A stretch of 64,000 nt of DNA from an uncultured Bacteroidota bacterium (GTDB lineage: Bacteria; Bacteroidota; Bacteroidia; Flavobacteriales; Schleiferiaceae). Position numbers and translations under genes: made by a program. This document shows positions 17,137-26,182 of this stretch, one piece after another. The notes under the pieces are model-generated. The model was not told where the DNA came from, searched no databases, and saw only the letters and a list, made by a program, of their open reading frames with translations. Every line of letters starts with the position of its first letter. The first letter of the stretch is position 1. The stretch spans positions 43,499 to 107,498 of the forward strand of contig CAJXNI010000009.1 in NCBI GenBank assembly GCA_913057235.1, given 5' to 3'.

Positions 17137-17943
17137 ATGCGAAAAATAATAATTGCATCCCTCGCCCTGCTTTTCGCAGGGTCCTTAAAAGCACAAGAAG
17201 TTCCGGGCTATTTAGGCAAGCGCTGGGCTTTCACTTATGACATGGCTTTAATGCCTACCTTCTTCAATCCAAATTCCAGTGGCTATGTAAATGAAGGTGA
17301 AAGTTACGCCTTCGCGGCTGTGCCTTTCAGCGTAAGTTTCAAGCATTATTTAAATGCCGAATATGCCTTTAGTAAAAAGAGCAGTGTAAAAGCCGGCATA
17401 GGTTTTTTTAATAGCGTGTACGGGAACAACCTCAATTTTAGAGACTTCTTTTTTGGCGGTGGCCAGCCACCCTACCTCACCGATTTAGGCTCTCTAAATA
17501 ACCTCAGTCTTCACGTAAGCATTAAAAGCTATCGAGAACACTACGCTCCCTTAGGAGCCTACTTTGAATTTAAGCTGGGGCTGGAGATGGTCAACTACGG
17601 AGACCTGGAAATCAACCTTCCTGCCACTCCTGGTGCTGAGGCCACGCGCCAAATTGCTGGAGGCTCAGCCACCGGATTAGCGGCTTACCTGGGCTGGGGT
17701 AACACACGCGTCATTAATGATCAGTGGTTCCTTCTTTACGGAATCGAATTCGGCTATATGTACCCCAGTGGAACCTCAAACAACCTGTTTACAAGTGCCT
17801 TTGACGGTGGAGAAACAATCTTCCTGGACGCTAGTGAGGCCTCAGAAGCCTCTATACAAGCGAGCATGGAAGAATCTGCCCTGGGCAGAGTATTCAGTCA
17901 AGCCTTAGTAAACTTTAGAATTGGCGTGGGTATTCTCCAGTAA
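17137..17943 (+). CDS. outer membrane beta-barrel protein paired with the M48 protease
   Basis: 268 residues with a signal peptide (MRKIIIASLALLFAGSLKAQ). Alternating aromatic and hydrophobic strands such as WAFTYDMALMPTFF, FSVSFKHYLNAEYAF, SVKAGIGFFNSVYG and a final LVNFRIGVGILQ suggest an outer membrane barrel. I do not recognise the family. The signal peptide starts with the same MRK as the protease and the gap is 5 bases, so the two genes are one operon ending at a strong terminator. A role as partner or substrate of the protease is only an inference. Confidence 0.72.
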   Translation: MRKIIIASLALLFAGSLKAQEVPGYLGKRWAFTYDMALMPTFFNPNSSGYVNEGESYAFAAVPFSVSFKHYLNAEYAFSKKSSVKAGIGFFNSVYGNNLNFRDFFFGGGQPPYLTDLGSLNNLSLHVSIKSYREHYAPLGAYFEFKLGLEMVNYGDLEINLPATPGAEATRQIAGGSATGLAAYLGWGNTRVINDQWFLLYGIEFGYMYPSGTSNNLFTSAFDGGETIFLDASEASEASIQASMEESALGRVFSQALVNFRIGVGILQ

Positions 17944-17973
17944 GGTAATACACCCCATACCTAGCATTAAAAA

Positions 17974-18008
17974 AGCCCTTGTTGAGATTCCACAAGGGCT
18001 TTTTTTTT
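17974..18008 (+). terminator. terminator of the M48-barrel operon
   Basis: Perfect 9-bp stem AGCCCTTGT / ACAAGGGCT with a 9-base loop followed by eight T (18001-18008). Confidence 0.93.
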
Positions 18009-18081
18009 GCGCTTTACCATATCTCAATCCAAGCCTTAAACGGAAAAGCTCGCGCGCATTTTTAACGCTCTTCGTCAGGCC

Positions 18082-18116
18082 AAAAAAAAGGCTGTTCCAC
18101 CAAAGTGAAACAGCCT
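18082..18116 (-). terminator. terminator of the rpmB-rpmG-DUF4295 operon
   Basis: Stem AGGCTGTT / AACAGCCT extended by CAC/GTG around a mismatch, followed on the minus strand by eight T (A run 18082-18089). It lies 24 bases after the DUF4295 stop. Its presence shows that transcription of this operon no longer continues into ftsY. Confidence 0.88.
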
Positions 18117-18140
18117 CTATAATTACTCTTAATCAAAAAA

Positions 18141-18290
18141 TTATTTGAAGAAATCCTTCACTAATTCTTTGTTTACAATTTTTTCTTCAAAAGTGTAAGC
18201 GCCAGTTTTATCACTTTTGGTCATTTTAACCACTTTAGTGAATGAGGCCGAATCACCTTTCTTTAGGGTTGCAACTACTTTCTTAGCCAT
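18141..18290 (-). CDS. DUF4295 small basic protein
   Basis: 49 residues: MAKKVVATLKKGDSASFTK at the start and NKELVKDFFK at the end. This small Lys-rich protein is found next to L28 and L33 genes across Bacteroidota and is thought to be ribosome-associated, without a proven role. It starts 3 bases after the rpmG stop codon. In related genomes it is followed directly by ftsY; here a terminator and a 5-kb block intervene. Confidence 0.9.
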   Translation of the reverse strand: MAKKVVATLKKGDSASFTKVVKMTKSDKTGAYTFEEKIVNKELVKDFFK

Positions 18291-18293
18291 ATC

Positions 18294-18476
18294 TTACTTT
18301 ATTTCTTTGTGAACGGTATATTTCTTAAGAATAGGATTGTACTTCTTAAGCTCCATACGGTCAGGAGTGTTTTTCTTGTTTTTGGTAGTAACGTATCTAG
18401 AGGTGCCGGGCATACCACTGTTCTTATGCTCGGTGCACTCCATAATTACCTGTACTCTATTGCCTTTCTTAGCCAT
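18294..18476 (-). CDS. rpmG: 50S ribosomal protein L33
   Basis: 60 residues with the L33 pattern [38 protein letters not shown] and [10 protein letters not shown]. Only one Cys is present, so this is the zinc-free (C-minus) form, as is the L31 encoded at 56495. It is the middle gene of rpmB-rpmG-DUF4295, 22 bases after rpmB, driven by the promoter upstream of rpmB. Confidence 0.96.
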   Translation of the reverse strand: MAKKGNRVQVIMECTEHKNSGMPGTSRYVTTKNKKNTPDRMELKKYNPILKKYTVHKEIK

Positions 18477-18498
18477 AATGCCTTGCTTTTAGTATCGT

Positions 18499-18738
18499 TT
18501 ACTTGGTAAGGAATCCTTTGGCACGTGCCTCTTTAATTACGGCCGATACTCCTTTCTTGTTAATATTCTTTAAAGCTGAAGTAGAGACCCTAAGGGTAAT
18601 CCATTTATCTTCTTCTGGAATGTAAAAACGCTTACGGGTAAGATTCACATTAAACTTGCGCTTGTTTTTCTTATTAGAGAACGACACGCTATTTCCGGTA
18701 ATGGCTCTTTTGCCCGTTAATTCACAAACTCTTGACAT
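18499..18738 (-). CDS. rpmB: 50S ribosomal protein L28
   Basis: 79 residues starting MSRVCELTGKRAITGNSVS, with KNKRKFNVNLTRKRFYI and VSTSALKNINKKG as expected for L28. It is the first gene of the small ribosomal operon. A well-formed Bacteroidota promoter lies 28 bases upstream. cinA, on the same strand, ends 61 bases before the start of rpmB and is probably a separate unit. Confidence 0.97.
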   Translation of the reverse strand: MSRVCELTGKRAITGNSVSFSNKKNKRKFNVNLTRKRFYIPEEDKWITLRVSTSALKNINKKGVSAVIKEARAKGFLTK

Positions 18739-18766
18739 GGCTTCTACTTCTTAAAAAATTGGGCTG

Positions 18767-18797
18767 CAAAATTATACAAACTTTTTGGGCCTCACAA
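18767..18797 (-). promoter_or_regulatory. promoter of the rpmB operon
   Basis: On the minus strand, TTG (18795-18797), 20 bases, TAATTTTG (18767-18774) followed by C. It fits the TTG / TAnnTTTG consensus and sits between cinA and rpmB. Confidence 0.72.
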
Positions 18798-18799
18798 TA

Positions 18800-20047
18800 C
18801 TAGCTTTCAAATTTCTGCACTTCTCTGCGTAGTATATCCATGGCCATTAAGCTGGCTCTTTGAATGTTGCGCAGGCGGTTGTTACCAAACCTAAACACTT
18901 GGGCTTTTACCCGGTGCTTACTGGCTACGGCAATCCACACCGTTCCTACCGGTTTTTCAGGGCTTCCGCCCGATGGCCCTGCCACGCCACTGGTAGCCAC
19001 GGCATAATCGGTTTTAAATTGGGTGCGGGCGCCAACAGCCAGCTCCCTTATGGTAGCTTCAGAAACGGCCCCGTGTTCTTTTAAGGTCTCGGGTTTAACC
19101 CCTACCCACTCTTGCTTAACGCGATTGCTGTAATTTACTATGCTGCCTTCAAAATAATGGCTGGCCCCCGGCACCTCTGTGAGCAAGCGCGCCACGTTAC
19201 CCCCGGTGCAACTCTCTGAAGTGGCCACCGTAATTTCGTGCTTTGTGCACAGTTTCTGCAAAACCAGGGGCAGGGTGTCCTCATCTTCCCCAAACACATC
19301 CCGGCCTAAAATCTCGCGCATCTTGGGCAGTTGCGCCTCTACCAGCGCCTTAGATTTTTCTTTATTGGTTCCATATCCGCTTAAGCGCAGACGTACACTG
19401 CCCGGTGAGGGCAAATAGGCCAGCTTCACTTCCACGGGCAGCTTTTCTTCCCAGGCGGCTAAACGCTCGGCCAGATAACTTTCAGGCACCCCTTGGGTGA
19501 GTAAACTTTTGTGATAAATGGTGCCGGGTTGCAGATTTTGCTCTACCCAGGGTAGAATCTTGTCTCGCACCAAATGCTCCGTTTCATAAGGTACGCCCGG
19601 AGTAGAGAAAAAATGTACACCGTCTTTTTCAAAATGCATGCCGGGTGCCGTACCCATGTCATTCATCACCACTTTGCAGGTGCTTGGCACATAGGCCTGG
19701 GTTTTGTTGCTTTCTTTAGGCTCGCGCCCAAAGGAGGCAAAAAGTTTTACCACATTGTCATACACCGCTTGGTTAAAGATTAACTCGCCCCCAAAATATT
19801 CCCGTAAGGTGTGTTTGGTAATATCATCTTTTGTGGGACCTAGACCACCCGTCATAAAAACCAGTTTGGTTTTGGGGTGCAGCGTGTTCAGCGCAAAGCG
19901 AATGTCTTCCTTTTGATCGGCAATAACCCGTTTAAGGTGCACCTTTATACCCATTTCATTAAGGTGTTTGGCCGTAAAAACTGAATTGGTATCCACCGTT
20001 TGCCCAATTAATATTTCATCTCCTATGGCAATAATCTCTGCTTGCAT
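18800..20047 (-). CDS. cinA: CinA family NMN amidohydrolase / competence-damage protein
   Basis: 415 residues with both domains. N-terminal MoaB/COG1058-like domain: IAIGDEILIGQTVDTNSVF, VFMTGGLGPTKDDITK and PGMHFEKDG. C-terminal amidase-like domain: VATSESCTGGNVARLLTEVPGAS and ATSGVAGPSGGSPEKPVGTVW. The family deamidates nicotinamide mononucleotide in pyridine nucleotide recycling and may also hydrolyse ADP-ribose. It starts 3 bases after the PBP1A stop codon, so the two form an operon with the membrane protein at 22384. Confidence 0.94.
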   Translation of the reverse strand: MQAEIIAIGDEILIGQTVDTNSVFTAKHLNEMGIKVHLKRVIADQKEDIRFALNTLHPKTKLVFMTGGLGPTKDDITKHTLREYFGGELIFNQAVYDNVVKLFASFGREPKESNKTQAYVPSTCKVVMNDMGTAPGMHFEKDGVHFFSTPGVPYETEHLVRDKILPWVEQNLQPGTIYHKSLLTQGVPESYLAERLAAWEEKLPVEVKLAYLPSPGSVRLRLSGYGTNKEKSKALVEAQLPKMREILGRDVFGEDEDTLPLVLQKLCTKHEITVATSESCTGGNVARLLTEVPGASHYFEGSIVNYSNRVKQEWVGVKPETLKEHGAVSEATIRELAVGARTQFKTDYAVATSGVAGPSGGSPEKPVGTVWIAVASKHRVKAQVFRFGNNRLRNIQRASLMAMDILRREVQKFES

Positions 20048-20050
20048 GGT

Positions 20051-22381
20051 CTAATTTTTTGATTTTCCGCCCCCAAAGAGTCGCTTAAAAAAACCTGGTT
20101 TTTCTTCTTCCTCAGCGTCTACTTCCTCACCTGGTTTCCGCTTAAACAAACCTTTTACCTTGTCCATAAAATTGGGCTCTCGGTAATCTTTGCAATCTAG
20201 CATTTTAGCCCAATCTTCAGGTAGTTTTTCAAACCCAGCGGAAGTGTAATCATGTAAATCAGTCTGTTTATTCAGCTTTTGCCAGGTAGCCGCAAAAACC
20301 GGCAAAGCCATTGCTGAACCTGAGCCATAGGTGCCTGATTTAAACCGAATGGCGGGCGTAATACCTCCTACCCAAACGCCCATAACCAGCTGCGGGTTAT
20401 AGCCCACAAACCAACCGTCTGAGTAGTTTTGAGCGGTACCGGTTTTTCCGGCTAAAGCGTTGGGTAAACCAAAGCGGCTGCGTAATGCGCGTGCGGTGCC
20501 CTCATCTACCACCTTTTGCAGCATGGCATTCATTAATTCAGCCGTTCGCTTGTCTAAAACTCGCTGGGGCGCGATGGTTTCTTTCTGGTAAATAACTTCC
20601 CCCCGGGTATTTTCAATTCGGCTAATCAAATAGGGTTCAACCCGGTGGCCACCATTGGCAAAACAGGCATAAGCGCGGATAATTTCCAGTAAGCTTAAGC
20701 TAGCTGTGCCCAAGGCCAGGGAGGGGTTGCGCGGCAGCTGGCTGCTAATGCCCATTTTTTCGGCCAGGGCGCGGGTTTCATCTACCCCGGTTTCCATGAG
20801 GGTTTTCACCGTTACGGTATTCACTGATTTTTTAAGCGCTCCGGCCATGGTGAAAAAACCTTTGTATTCCTGATCGTAATTACGGGGGGCCCAATTGTCG
20901 TATTGCGGGTACTTCCTGCGTTCAGCAGCCACGTAGTCGCAAGGATCTGCACCTTGTTCTATGGCAGCTGCAAAAACCAAGGGCTTAAAAGTAGAGGCCA
21001 CCTGCCGCTTGGCCAGCACATGATCGTAAGGCATCCAACGAAAGTTGCGCCCCCCTACCCAGGCTTTAACCGCGCCATTCTGCGGATTGATGGCCACACT
21101 GCCTGCACGCAGTAAATTCAGATAGTAGGCCACGCTATCGCGTATGCTAAACTCAAAAATAGAATCGCCCTCGGGGTGATAGACTTCTACCCTATGCTTG
21201 CGGTTTAGGTAGTAATTGATAGAATCTTCTTGATTAAAACGTGCCTTCAGGTGCTTAAAACTGCGGCTGCTTTCAAGCGCCTGCTGAAAAACCTGAGGGT
21301 TTCCATGCCAGGGACTGGAGCCCCGCCAGTGCCGGTTAAAAAGCTTTTGAAGTTTTTCCAGATAATCTTGCAAGGAGGCCTCAGCTGCGGCTTGGATGGG
21401 CTCGCTTAGGGTGGTGAAAATGCGCAGACCATCCATAGTAAGGTCGTAATTCCCGCCATCAGGTTTTACCGTATTCTCCAGGATTTTTTTCGCCTCTTGC
21501 TTTACCTGATAGGTAAAATATGCGGCTTTATTGCTGCTTACCAGATTGGTGTAATTCAGCGCTAAGGGCTGTTCTTGGAGGGAGTCGGCCTGAGCAGGGC
21601 TTAGGTAGTTGTAGCGCGCCATCTGTTCCAGAACCACGTTTCTTCTAGCCAACGCCCTCTCAGGATTTAAGCGGGGGTTGTAATACGTATTGGCTTTTAA
21701 AAGACCAATAAGCACTGCGCCTTCTTCCAGCTTTAAATCACGGGGCTGTTTATTAAAAAAGCGCAAGGCCCCCGTATTAAGTCCATAGGTATTTTCTGAA
21801 AAGCTTACAGTGTTTAAATAGAGTTCTAAAATCTCTTCTTTGGAATAAAGTGACTCCAGCCTTTGAGCTAAAATGATTTCTTTGGTCTTATTTACCGGTA
21901 AGGTTAAGAACGCAAAATCTTTGCGGCCGAAGAGATTTTTGGCCAATTGCTGGGTAAGGGTACTGCCGCCACCGGCACTGCGGTCTTGCAGCAACAGGCT
22001 TTTGATCAATACCCGGCCCAGGCTGCGATAATCTACCCCATGGTGCTGGTAAAAGCGGACGTCTTCAGTAGCTACCAATGCCTCAATTACAGGCTTAGGT
22101 ACTTCGTTTATGCTAAGTTGCGTGCGGTTAACTTTAAAGACTTTGCCCAGCAAAGCACCCTCTTCACTGTAAATTAAACTGGCGGTGTTGTTCTGTATTT
22201 TAGCCAGATCACTTTTAGAAGGCAAAGGACCAAAGGCCCCCCATTTTACACTAAAAAAGAAGAGTAGGCCAAGCAGGGCTAGCACCGCAAAGGCAGCGAT
22301 GGACCACTTGATTATTTTACGGGGCCATTGCGCGGCCGGTTTTTTTGAGGTGGTTTTCTTCCGTTTTTTTTGTGCAGCCAA
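20051..22381 (-). CDS. class A penicillin-binding protein (PBP1A type)
   Basis: 776 residues. A basic cytoplasmic tail and one membrane anchor (about residues 27-48) precede the glycosyltransferase domain (EALVATEDVRFYQHHGVDYR, GGGSTLTQQLAKNL) and the transpeptidase domain with STFKPLVF (SxxK), SVNTV (SxN) and KTGTAQNYSDGWFVGY (KTG). A basic, acidic-interrupted tail follows. It polymerises and cross-links peptidoglycan in the periplasm. It has a 2-base gap to the upstream small membrane protein. Confidence 0.95.
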   Translation of the reverse strand: MAAQKKRKKTTSKKPAAQWPRKIIKWSIAAFAVLALLGLLFFFSVKWGAFGPLPSKSDLAKIQNNTASLIYSEEGALLGKVFKVNRTQLSINEVPKPVIEALVATEDVRFYQHHGVDYRSLGRVLIKSLLLQDRSAGGGSTLTQQLAKNLFGRKDFAFLTLPVNKTKEIILAQRLESLYSKEEILELYLNTVSFSENTYGLNTGALRFFNKQPRDLKLEEGAVLIGLLKANTYYNPRLNPERALARRNVVLEQMARYNYLSPAQADSLQEQPLALNYTNLVSSNKAAYFTYQVKQEAKKILENTVKPDGGNYDLTMDGLRIFTTLSEPIQAAAEASLQDYLEKLQKLFNRHWRGSSPWHGNPQVFQQALESSRSFKHLKARFNQEDSINYYLNRKHRVEVYHPEGDSIFEFSIRDSVAYYLNLLRAGSVAINPQNGAVKAWVGGRNFRWMPYDHVLAKRQVASTFKPLVFAAAIEQGADPCDYVAAERRKYPQYDNWAPRNYDQEYKGFFTMAGALKKSVNTVTVKTLMETGVDETRALAEKMGISSQLPRNPSLALGTASLSLLEIIRAYACFANGGHRVEPYLISRIENTRGEVIYQKETIAPQRVLDKRTAELMNAMLQKVVDEGTARALRSRFGLPNALAGKTGTAQNYSDGWFVGYNPQLVMGVWVGGITPAIRFKSGTYGSGSAMALPVFAATWQKLNKQTDLHDYTSAGFEKLPEDWAKMLDCKDYREPNFMDKVKGLFKRKPGEEVDAEEEEKPGFFKRLFGGGKSKN

Positions 22382-22383
22382 TA

Positions 22384-22899
22384 TTAAACGCGCTTCATTT
22401 GCTGCTTCATCATTTTCACTTGCTCATTGAGCATGCCGCGAGTATCTAGTTTCTTCACTTCTGAGAGCAAAATCATGGCCTCCCTTTTTCTGCGTTTGGC
22501 CAAGGCTATACCTGCTAGCTGTAGTTTGGCCATTGCTTGATCATGCTTCTGTTTAAGTCCCGTTTTAAGTGCCTTGCGCAAAAAGGTCTCGGCTTTACCG
22601 ATGCCATTTTGACTTTGAATGAGACCCTTAAGCATGTAGTAATAGGCCAACTGCCCGGTAATTAAAGATTTCTCTGGGTTTTTAATGCGGTTTAAGGAAT
22701 TATCGGCTTTAGCCATATTGTTTTTACGCAAATGCCAAAAAGCAATTAGAATATTTTCATTTTTAAAGTAGGTGAACAGCACTAATGAAGCCAGCAGTAC
22801 CAACATAATACCGTTACCAATTTCACCTTCTATGAACTGCCAAACAGCAGCAGCCAAAATTAGAGCCGTTAGGGCCAGGCGAATGATTTTATTGAGCAT
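22384..22899 (-). CDS. small membrane protein with TPR-like helices, PBP1A neighbour
   Basis: 171 residues. Two closely spaced membrane segments (about residues 7-22 and 30-45) are followed by a basic soluble part with helix pairs resembling TPR units (GQLAYYYMLKGLIQSQNGIG, AMAKLQLAGIALAKRRKREA). I do not know a function. The first 45 residues resemble the DUF2892 type of two-helix membrane unit. It is the first gene of a tight operon with PBP1A and cinA, so a role in envelope growth is plausible but unproven. Confidence 0.7.
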   Translation of the reverse strand: MLNKIIRLALTALILAAAVWQFIEGEIGNGIMLVLLASLVLFTYFKNENILIAFWHLRKNNMAKADNSLNRIKNPEKSLITGQLAYYYMLKGLIQSQNGIGKAETFLRKALKTGLKQKHDQAMAKLQLAGIALAKRRKREAMILLSEVKKLDTRGMLNEQVKMMKQQMKRV

Positions 22900-22975
22900 G
22901 GATCTGATTTATTTTAGCGCGCAAATTTAGGGGTTTAAAACCTTTAAGCTGCCTTTGCCTGCCATTATTAAGCGA

Positions 22976-25507
22976 TTAAAACTTGGTGACCAGTTTTACA
23001 TTAAAAATACGCCCAGTTAAGAAGTTGGGCACGGCATACTGGCGCGCTGTGCTAATATCCTTTACCCAAAGGTAGCTTACCGTGTTATTTATGTCTAGCA
23101 GGTTAAATACCTCTATGCCCACCCACAAGCTTTTAAAGTTGTTTAAGAAAGACCAATCGTATTGCTTGCCTTCGGCCTTTAGCACCTTAGAAAAACCAAT
23201 GTCTACCCTACGGTAGTCAGGTAGGCGGTAAATGCGCTCTGCCGCGGTAGCCTGGGGCGGACCAAATGGCAAACCGGTGCCGTAAACCAGGGTAAGGCTC
23301 ACTCTAAAGGTGGGGTCATTGGGGAAATAATCCTGAAAGAATATTTTAAAATTGGCGCGCTGGTCAGTGGGGCGCGGTAAAAATCCCGCTCCGTCATTCT
23401 CAATATCTTCCTGTATGGTCATGATGGAAAGGCTGGCCCAACTGTCTACGCCTTTTACAAACTCTCCGTTTATGCGGTAGTCAAAACCAGCCGCGTACCC
23501 ACTGGCATTATTGGTAGCCCGGTACCGTATGCGCACATTGTCTAAGTCATAGGGAATAAGATCATTCATGTGTTTGTAATACACCTCCGTAACCATTTTA
23601 AAGGGCCGGTTCCAAATCTTCAATTGGTAATCATTGGCCAGCACAAAGTGAATACTTCGCTGGGCGCGGATGTTCTCATTGAGCCCACCTTCCAGATTAC
23701 GCATCTCGCGGTAAAAGGGCGGTTGGTAGTAAAAACCACTGGATAATCTGAAAACCATATCGGTTTTTTTCCAGTTGGGTTTCCAGCTGAAGCTGGCCCG
23801 CGGACTGATCACATTTTGGTTGTTGAAATTCCAGTAATGCGTGCGGATACCGGTATTTAAAAACAGGTCGCCTATTTTTGAATCAAAAATTTGGGAGCGC
23901 TCTAAGTAGCCGGTCACCCTTAAGGATTGCACCGAAACATCACTTTCAAAGCTTTCAAAAAGCCGAATGGAATCTTCCGGCTTGATGGAACTGTACACCA
24001 GCCCTCCGTTAGGGCCCGTTTGTACTAAGGAGTCATAACTGAATCCGCTTTGGTTGGGCACATTAAAGCCCGCTGAGTCAATGCGCTCCCACTCCTTGTA
24101 ACGGTCTACAATATCTTCATACTGCACTTTAGCGCCCCAGCGCCAGGTCACATCATCTTTATCGTAAATACCGGTGTGGTTTAAGTTTAACACGATGGCA
24201 TCCAAATTATTACGGGCATAGTTTTGAAAACCACCTACCCCGCGGGTAAAAGAAATTTCCCCGAAATCATCACTGCCTAAATTTCGGTTGAGCTCCCCTA
24301 AACGATAAGCCCCCACCACATCAAAATACTCTTGCTCGGTACTTTGATAGGCCGAGGTGTTAAAATTTAATTGCAAGTTCTTACTGGGCTGGTAGCTTGC
24401 GCCCAGCGCCCCAAAGCGGGTGGTGAAATCATAATCTTCACGACCGTCAAAAAAAACGTTTAGGCGCAGGGATTCCTGGAAAGTACCAAAATCAGTGGTT
24501 CGGCTGCTGGGAATTACCTCATAGAGATTCCGGGCAAAATTCCCTAAAAAAGTAAGGTCCCATTCGTCAGTAAGGGCGTAGGTGAAGTAGGCCTGCACAT
24601 CGGTAAATTGTGGTCTAAAATCAGCATCGGTATCTAAGGTGCCCAAAATTAATTGGTTGGTACGGTAGCGGGCACCCACCAACACATTCAACCGATCTTT
24701 AGCAAAAGCATCACCGTACACCAGATTGCCGCCCATAAGGCTACCTTCGGCCGTAAGGCTAAACTGACTGGGCCTGCGGTAGGTTATATCCAGAACAGAT
24801 GACATTTTATCTCCGTAACGCGCCTCAAAACCACCAGCCGAAAAATCAATATCCTGCACCATGGCCGAGTTAATAAAACTGAGGCCTTCTTGCTGCCCGT
24901 TGCGCACCAAAAAGGGGCGGTAAATCTCTATACCGTTAACGTACACCAGGTTTTCATCAAAGTTACCCCCCCGCACCGAGTACTGGGAACTTAGCTCATT
25001 GTAGCTACTCACCCCGGGTAGGGTTTTAATGATTCCCTCTACACTGGAGCCGGGGCCCACAAATGTTTCCAGGTCTTTGGCTTTTACCGAAATCTGACTC
25101 TCAAACCGTGACTTCTTGTCGATGATCTCAGCGTCTTCTAAAATGTTTAGGAAGAGCTCTAGTTGTTTATCCAGAGTAAGTTGCCCGCCCTTCTCTATTG
25201 AAAACACCGTAGTGTCTGGCGTGTAACCGTAGAGGGTAAAAAAGGCCGTAAGGTTTTTGCCGGGGTTAATCTCCATGGAGTAAGTCCCCTGCTCATTGGT
25301 TAAAGTGTAGAAAGAGCCCACGGTAACTTCTACGGCCTCCAGTGGTTTACCGTCTAAATCTGTAACGGTACCGCTAATGCGCGTATTTTTAGTGGCTTTG
25401 CTTTCTGGTTTTTGGTCTTGACCCAAAAGGCCCCAACCGCTCAAGCTCAAAAAAAGGACAAAACAAATTTTATAAACTGTGGTAAAGCGAAAGCGAAGCG
25501 CAGTCAA
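22976..25507 (-). CDS. TonB-dependent receptor with carboxypeptidase-like N-domain
   Basis: 843 residues from a TTG codon that directly abuts the TAA of the preceding gene; no ATG precedes the signal peptide (CFVLFLSLSGWGLLGQ). A carboxypeptidase-regulatory-like domain (ISGTVTDLDGKPLEAVEVTV) is followed by the plug (SSVEGIIKTLPGVSSYNELS, SQYSVRGGNFDENLVYVNGI) and a barrel ending in FNVKLVTKF. It takes up an unknown ligand across the outer membrane using TonB energy. No SusD partner follows; instead it is coupled to a small regulatory-domain protein. Confidence 0.9.
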   Translation of the reverse strand: MTALRFRFTTVYKICFVLFLSLSGWGLLGQDQKPESKATKNTRISGTVTDLDGKPLEAVEVTVGSFYTLTNEQGTYSMEINPGKNLTAFFTLYGYTPDTTVFSIEKGGQLTLDKQLELFLNILEDAEIIDKKSRFESQISVKAKDLETFVGPGSSVEGIIKTLPGVSSYNELSSQYSVRGGNFDENLVYVNGIEIYRPFLVRNGQQEGLSFINSAMVQDIDFSAGGFEARYGDKMSSVLDITYRRPSQFSLTAEGSLMGGNLVYGDAFAKDRLNVLVGARYRTNQLILGTLDTDADFRPQFTDVQAYFTYALTDEWDLTFLGNFARNLYEVIPSSRTTDFGTFQESLRLNVFFDGREDYDFTTRFGALGASYQPSKNLQLNFNTSAYQSTEQEYFDVVGAYRLGELNRNLGSDDFGEISFTRGVGGFQNYARNNLDAIVLNLNHTGIYDKDDVTWRWGAKVQYEDIVDRYKEWERIDSAGFNVPNQSGFSYDSLVQTGPNGGLVYSSIKPEDSIRLFESFESDVSVQSLRVTGYLERSQIFDSKIGDLFLNTGIRTHYWNFNNQNVISPRASFSWKPNWKKTDMVFRLSSGFYYQPPFYREMRNLEGGLNENIRAQRSIHFVLANDYQLKIWNRPFKMVTEVYYKHMNDLIPYDLDNVRIRYRATNNASGYAAGFDYRINGEFVKGVDSWASLSIMTIQEDIENDGAGFLPRPTDQRANFKIFFQDYFPNDPTFRVSLTLVYGTGLPFGPPQATAAERIYRLPDYRRVDIGFSKVLKAEGKQYDWSFLNNFKSLWVGIEVFNLLDINNTVSYLWVKDISTARQYAVPNFLTGRIFNVKLVTKF

Positions 25508-26146
25508 TTATTCTTCTTTTTTGAGTGATTTGAAAAAACGTGCCCAGGCAAAAGGATCGCTTAAACGCCCTAAAATGGCAGTACCCCCGTCTGACCAAAT
25601 TTGGTCTGACCCGTAATCATAAATAGCTTGGTTTTGCATAGAAATGGCAAAATCCTGCACCTCATCGGCACTAAAGCCCATTTCTTTGGCGCGGGCTTTT
25701 AACTCTTGAATGGCCAAATTGCGCATGGCAATGTCCTCTTGCGTGGTGGGTACATTTGTGGCTAAAAAGGCTTCTTTAAAATTTTCAGGGGTGGGCCAGG
25801 GATAAAGTGTCACCGGCTCCAGCATTAGGGTATCTCTTTGCATCACCACCCGGGCTAAATAGCCGTTATTCTCCAGGGTATCGGGTATGGCCAGGTATTC
25901 TTTTCTAAAACCCACCACACTCACTTCAATGGTATCTCCTGGCATGGCCGGCAAAGAGAAGAATCCCTCGGCATTGGTCATGGTGCCTTTTTTGCGCTTT
26001 TTAAGCACCACGTTGGCGTAGGGGATGTACCTAGGCAGACTGTCGGCCGTAATCACCACCCCACTAATTTGCACGGGAGCCGGCTTTTTTTCCTGCCCCC
26101 ACAAGGCAAAACCCACAAGACAAAGGAGGATATAAATTTTCTTCAT
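25508..26146 (-). CDS. secreted protein with carboxypeptidase-like regulatory domain
   Basis: 212 residues with signal peptide MKKIYILLCLVGFALWG. The first half is a carboxypeptidase-D-regulatory-like beta-sandwich (VQISGVVITADSLPRYIPYA, KGTMTNAEGFFSLPAMPGD). The second half is helical and charged, with no motif known to me. Such proteins commonly precede TonB-dependent receptors in Bacteroidota. Here the stop codon touches the TTG start of the receptor, so the receptor probably depends on reinitiating ribosomes. The upstream M23 peptidase gene ends 36 bases earlier. Confidence 0.8.
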   Translation of the reverse strand: MKKIYILLCLVGFALWGQEKKPAPVQISGVVITADSLPRYIPYANVVLKKRKKGTMTNAEGFFSLPAMPGDTIEVSVVGFRKEYLAIPDTLENNGYLARVVMQRDTLMLEPVTLYPWPTPENFKEAFLATNVPTTQEDIAMRNLAIQELKARAKEMGFSADEVQDFAISMQNQAIYDYGSDQIWSDGGTAILGRLSDPFAWARFFKSLKKEE

Positions 26147-26182
26147 GCGTATACCTGAACGGCAAAGGTGTGAAATTAGCGC

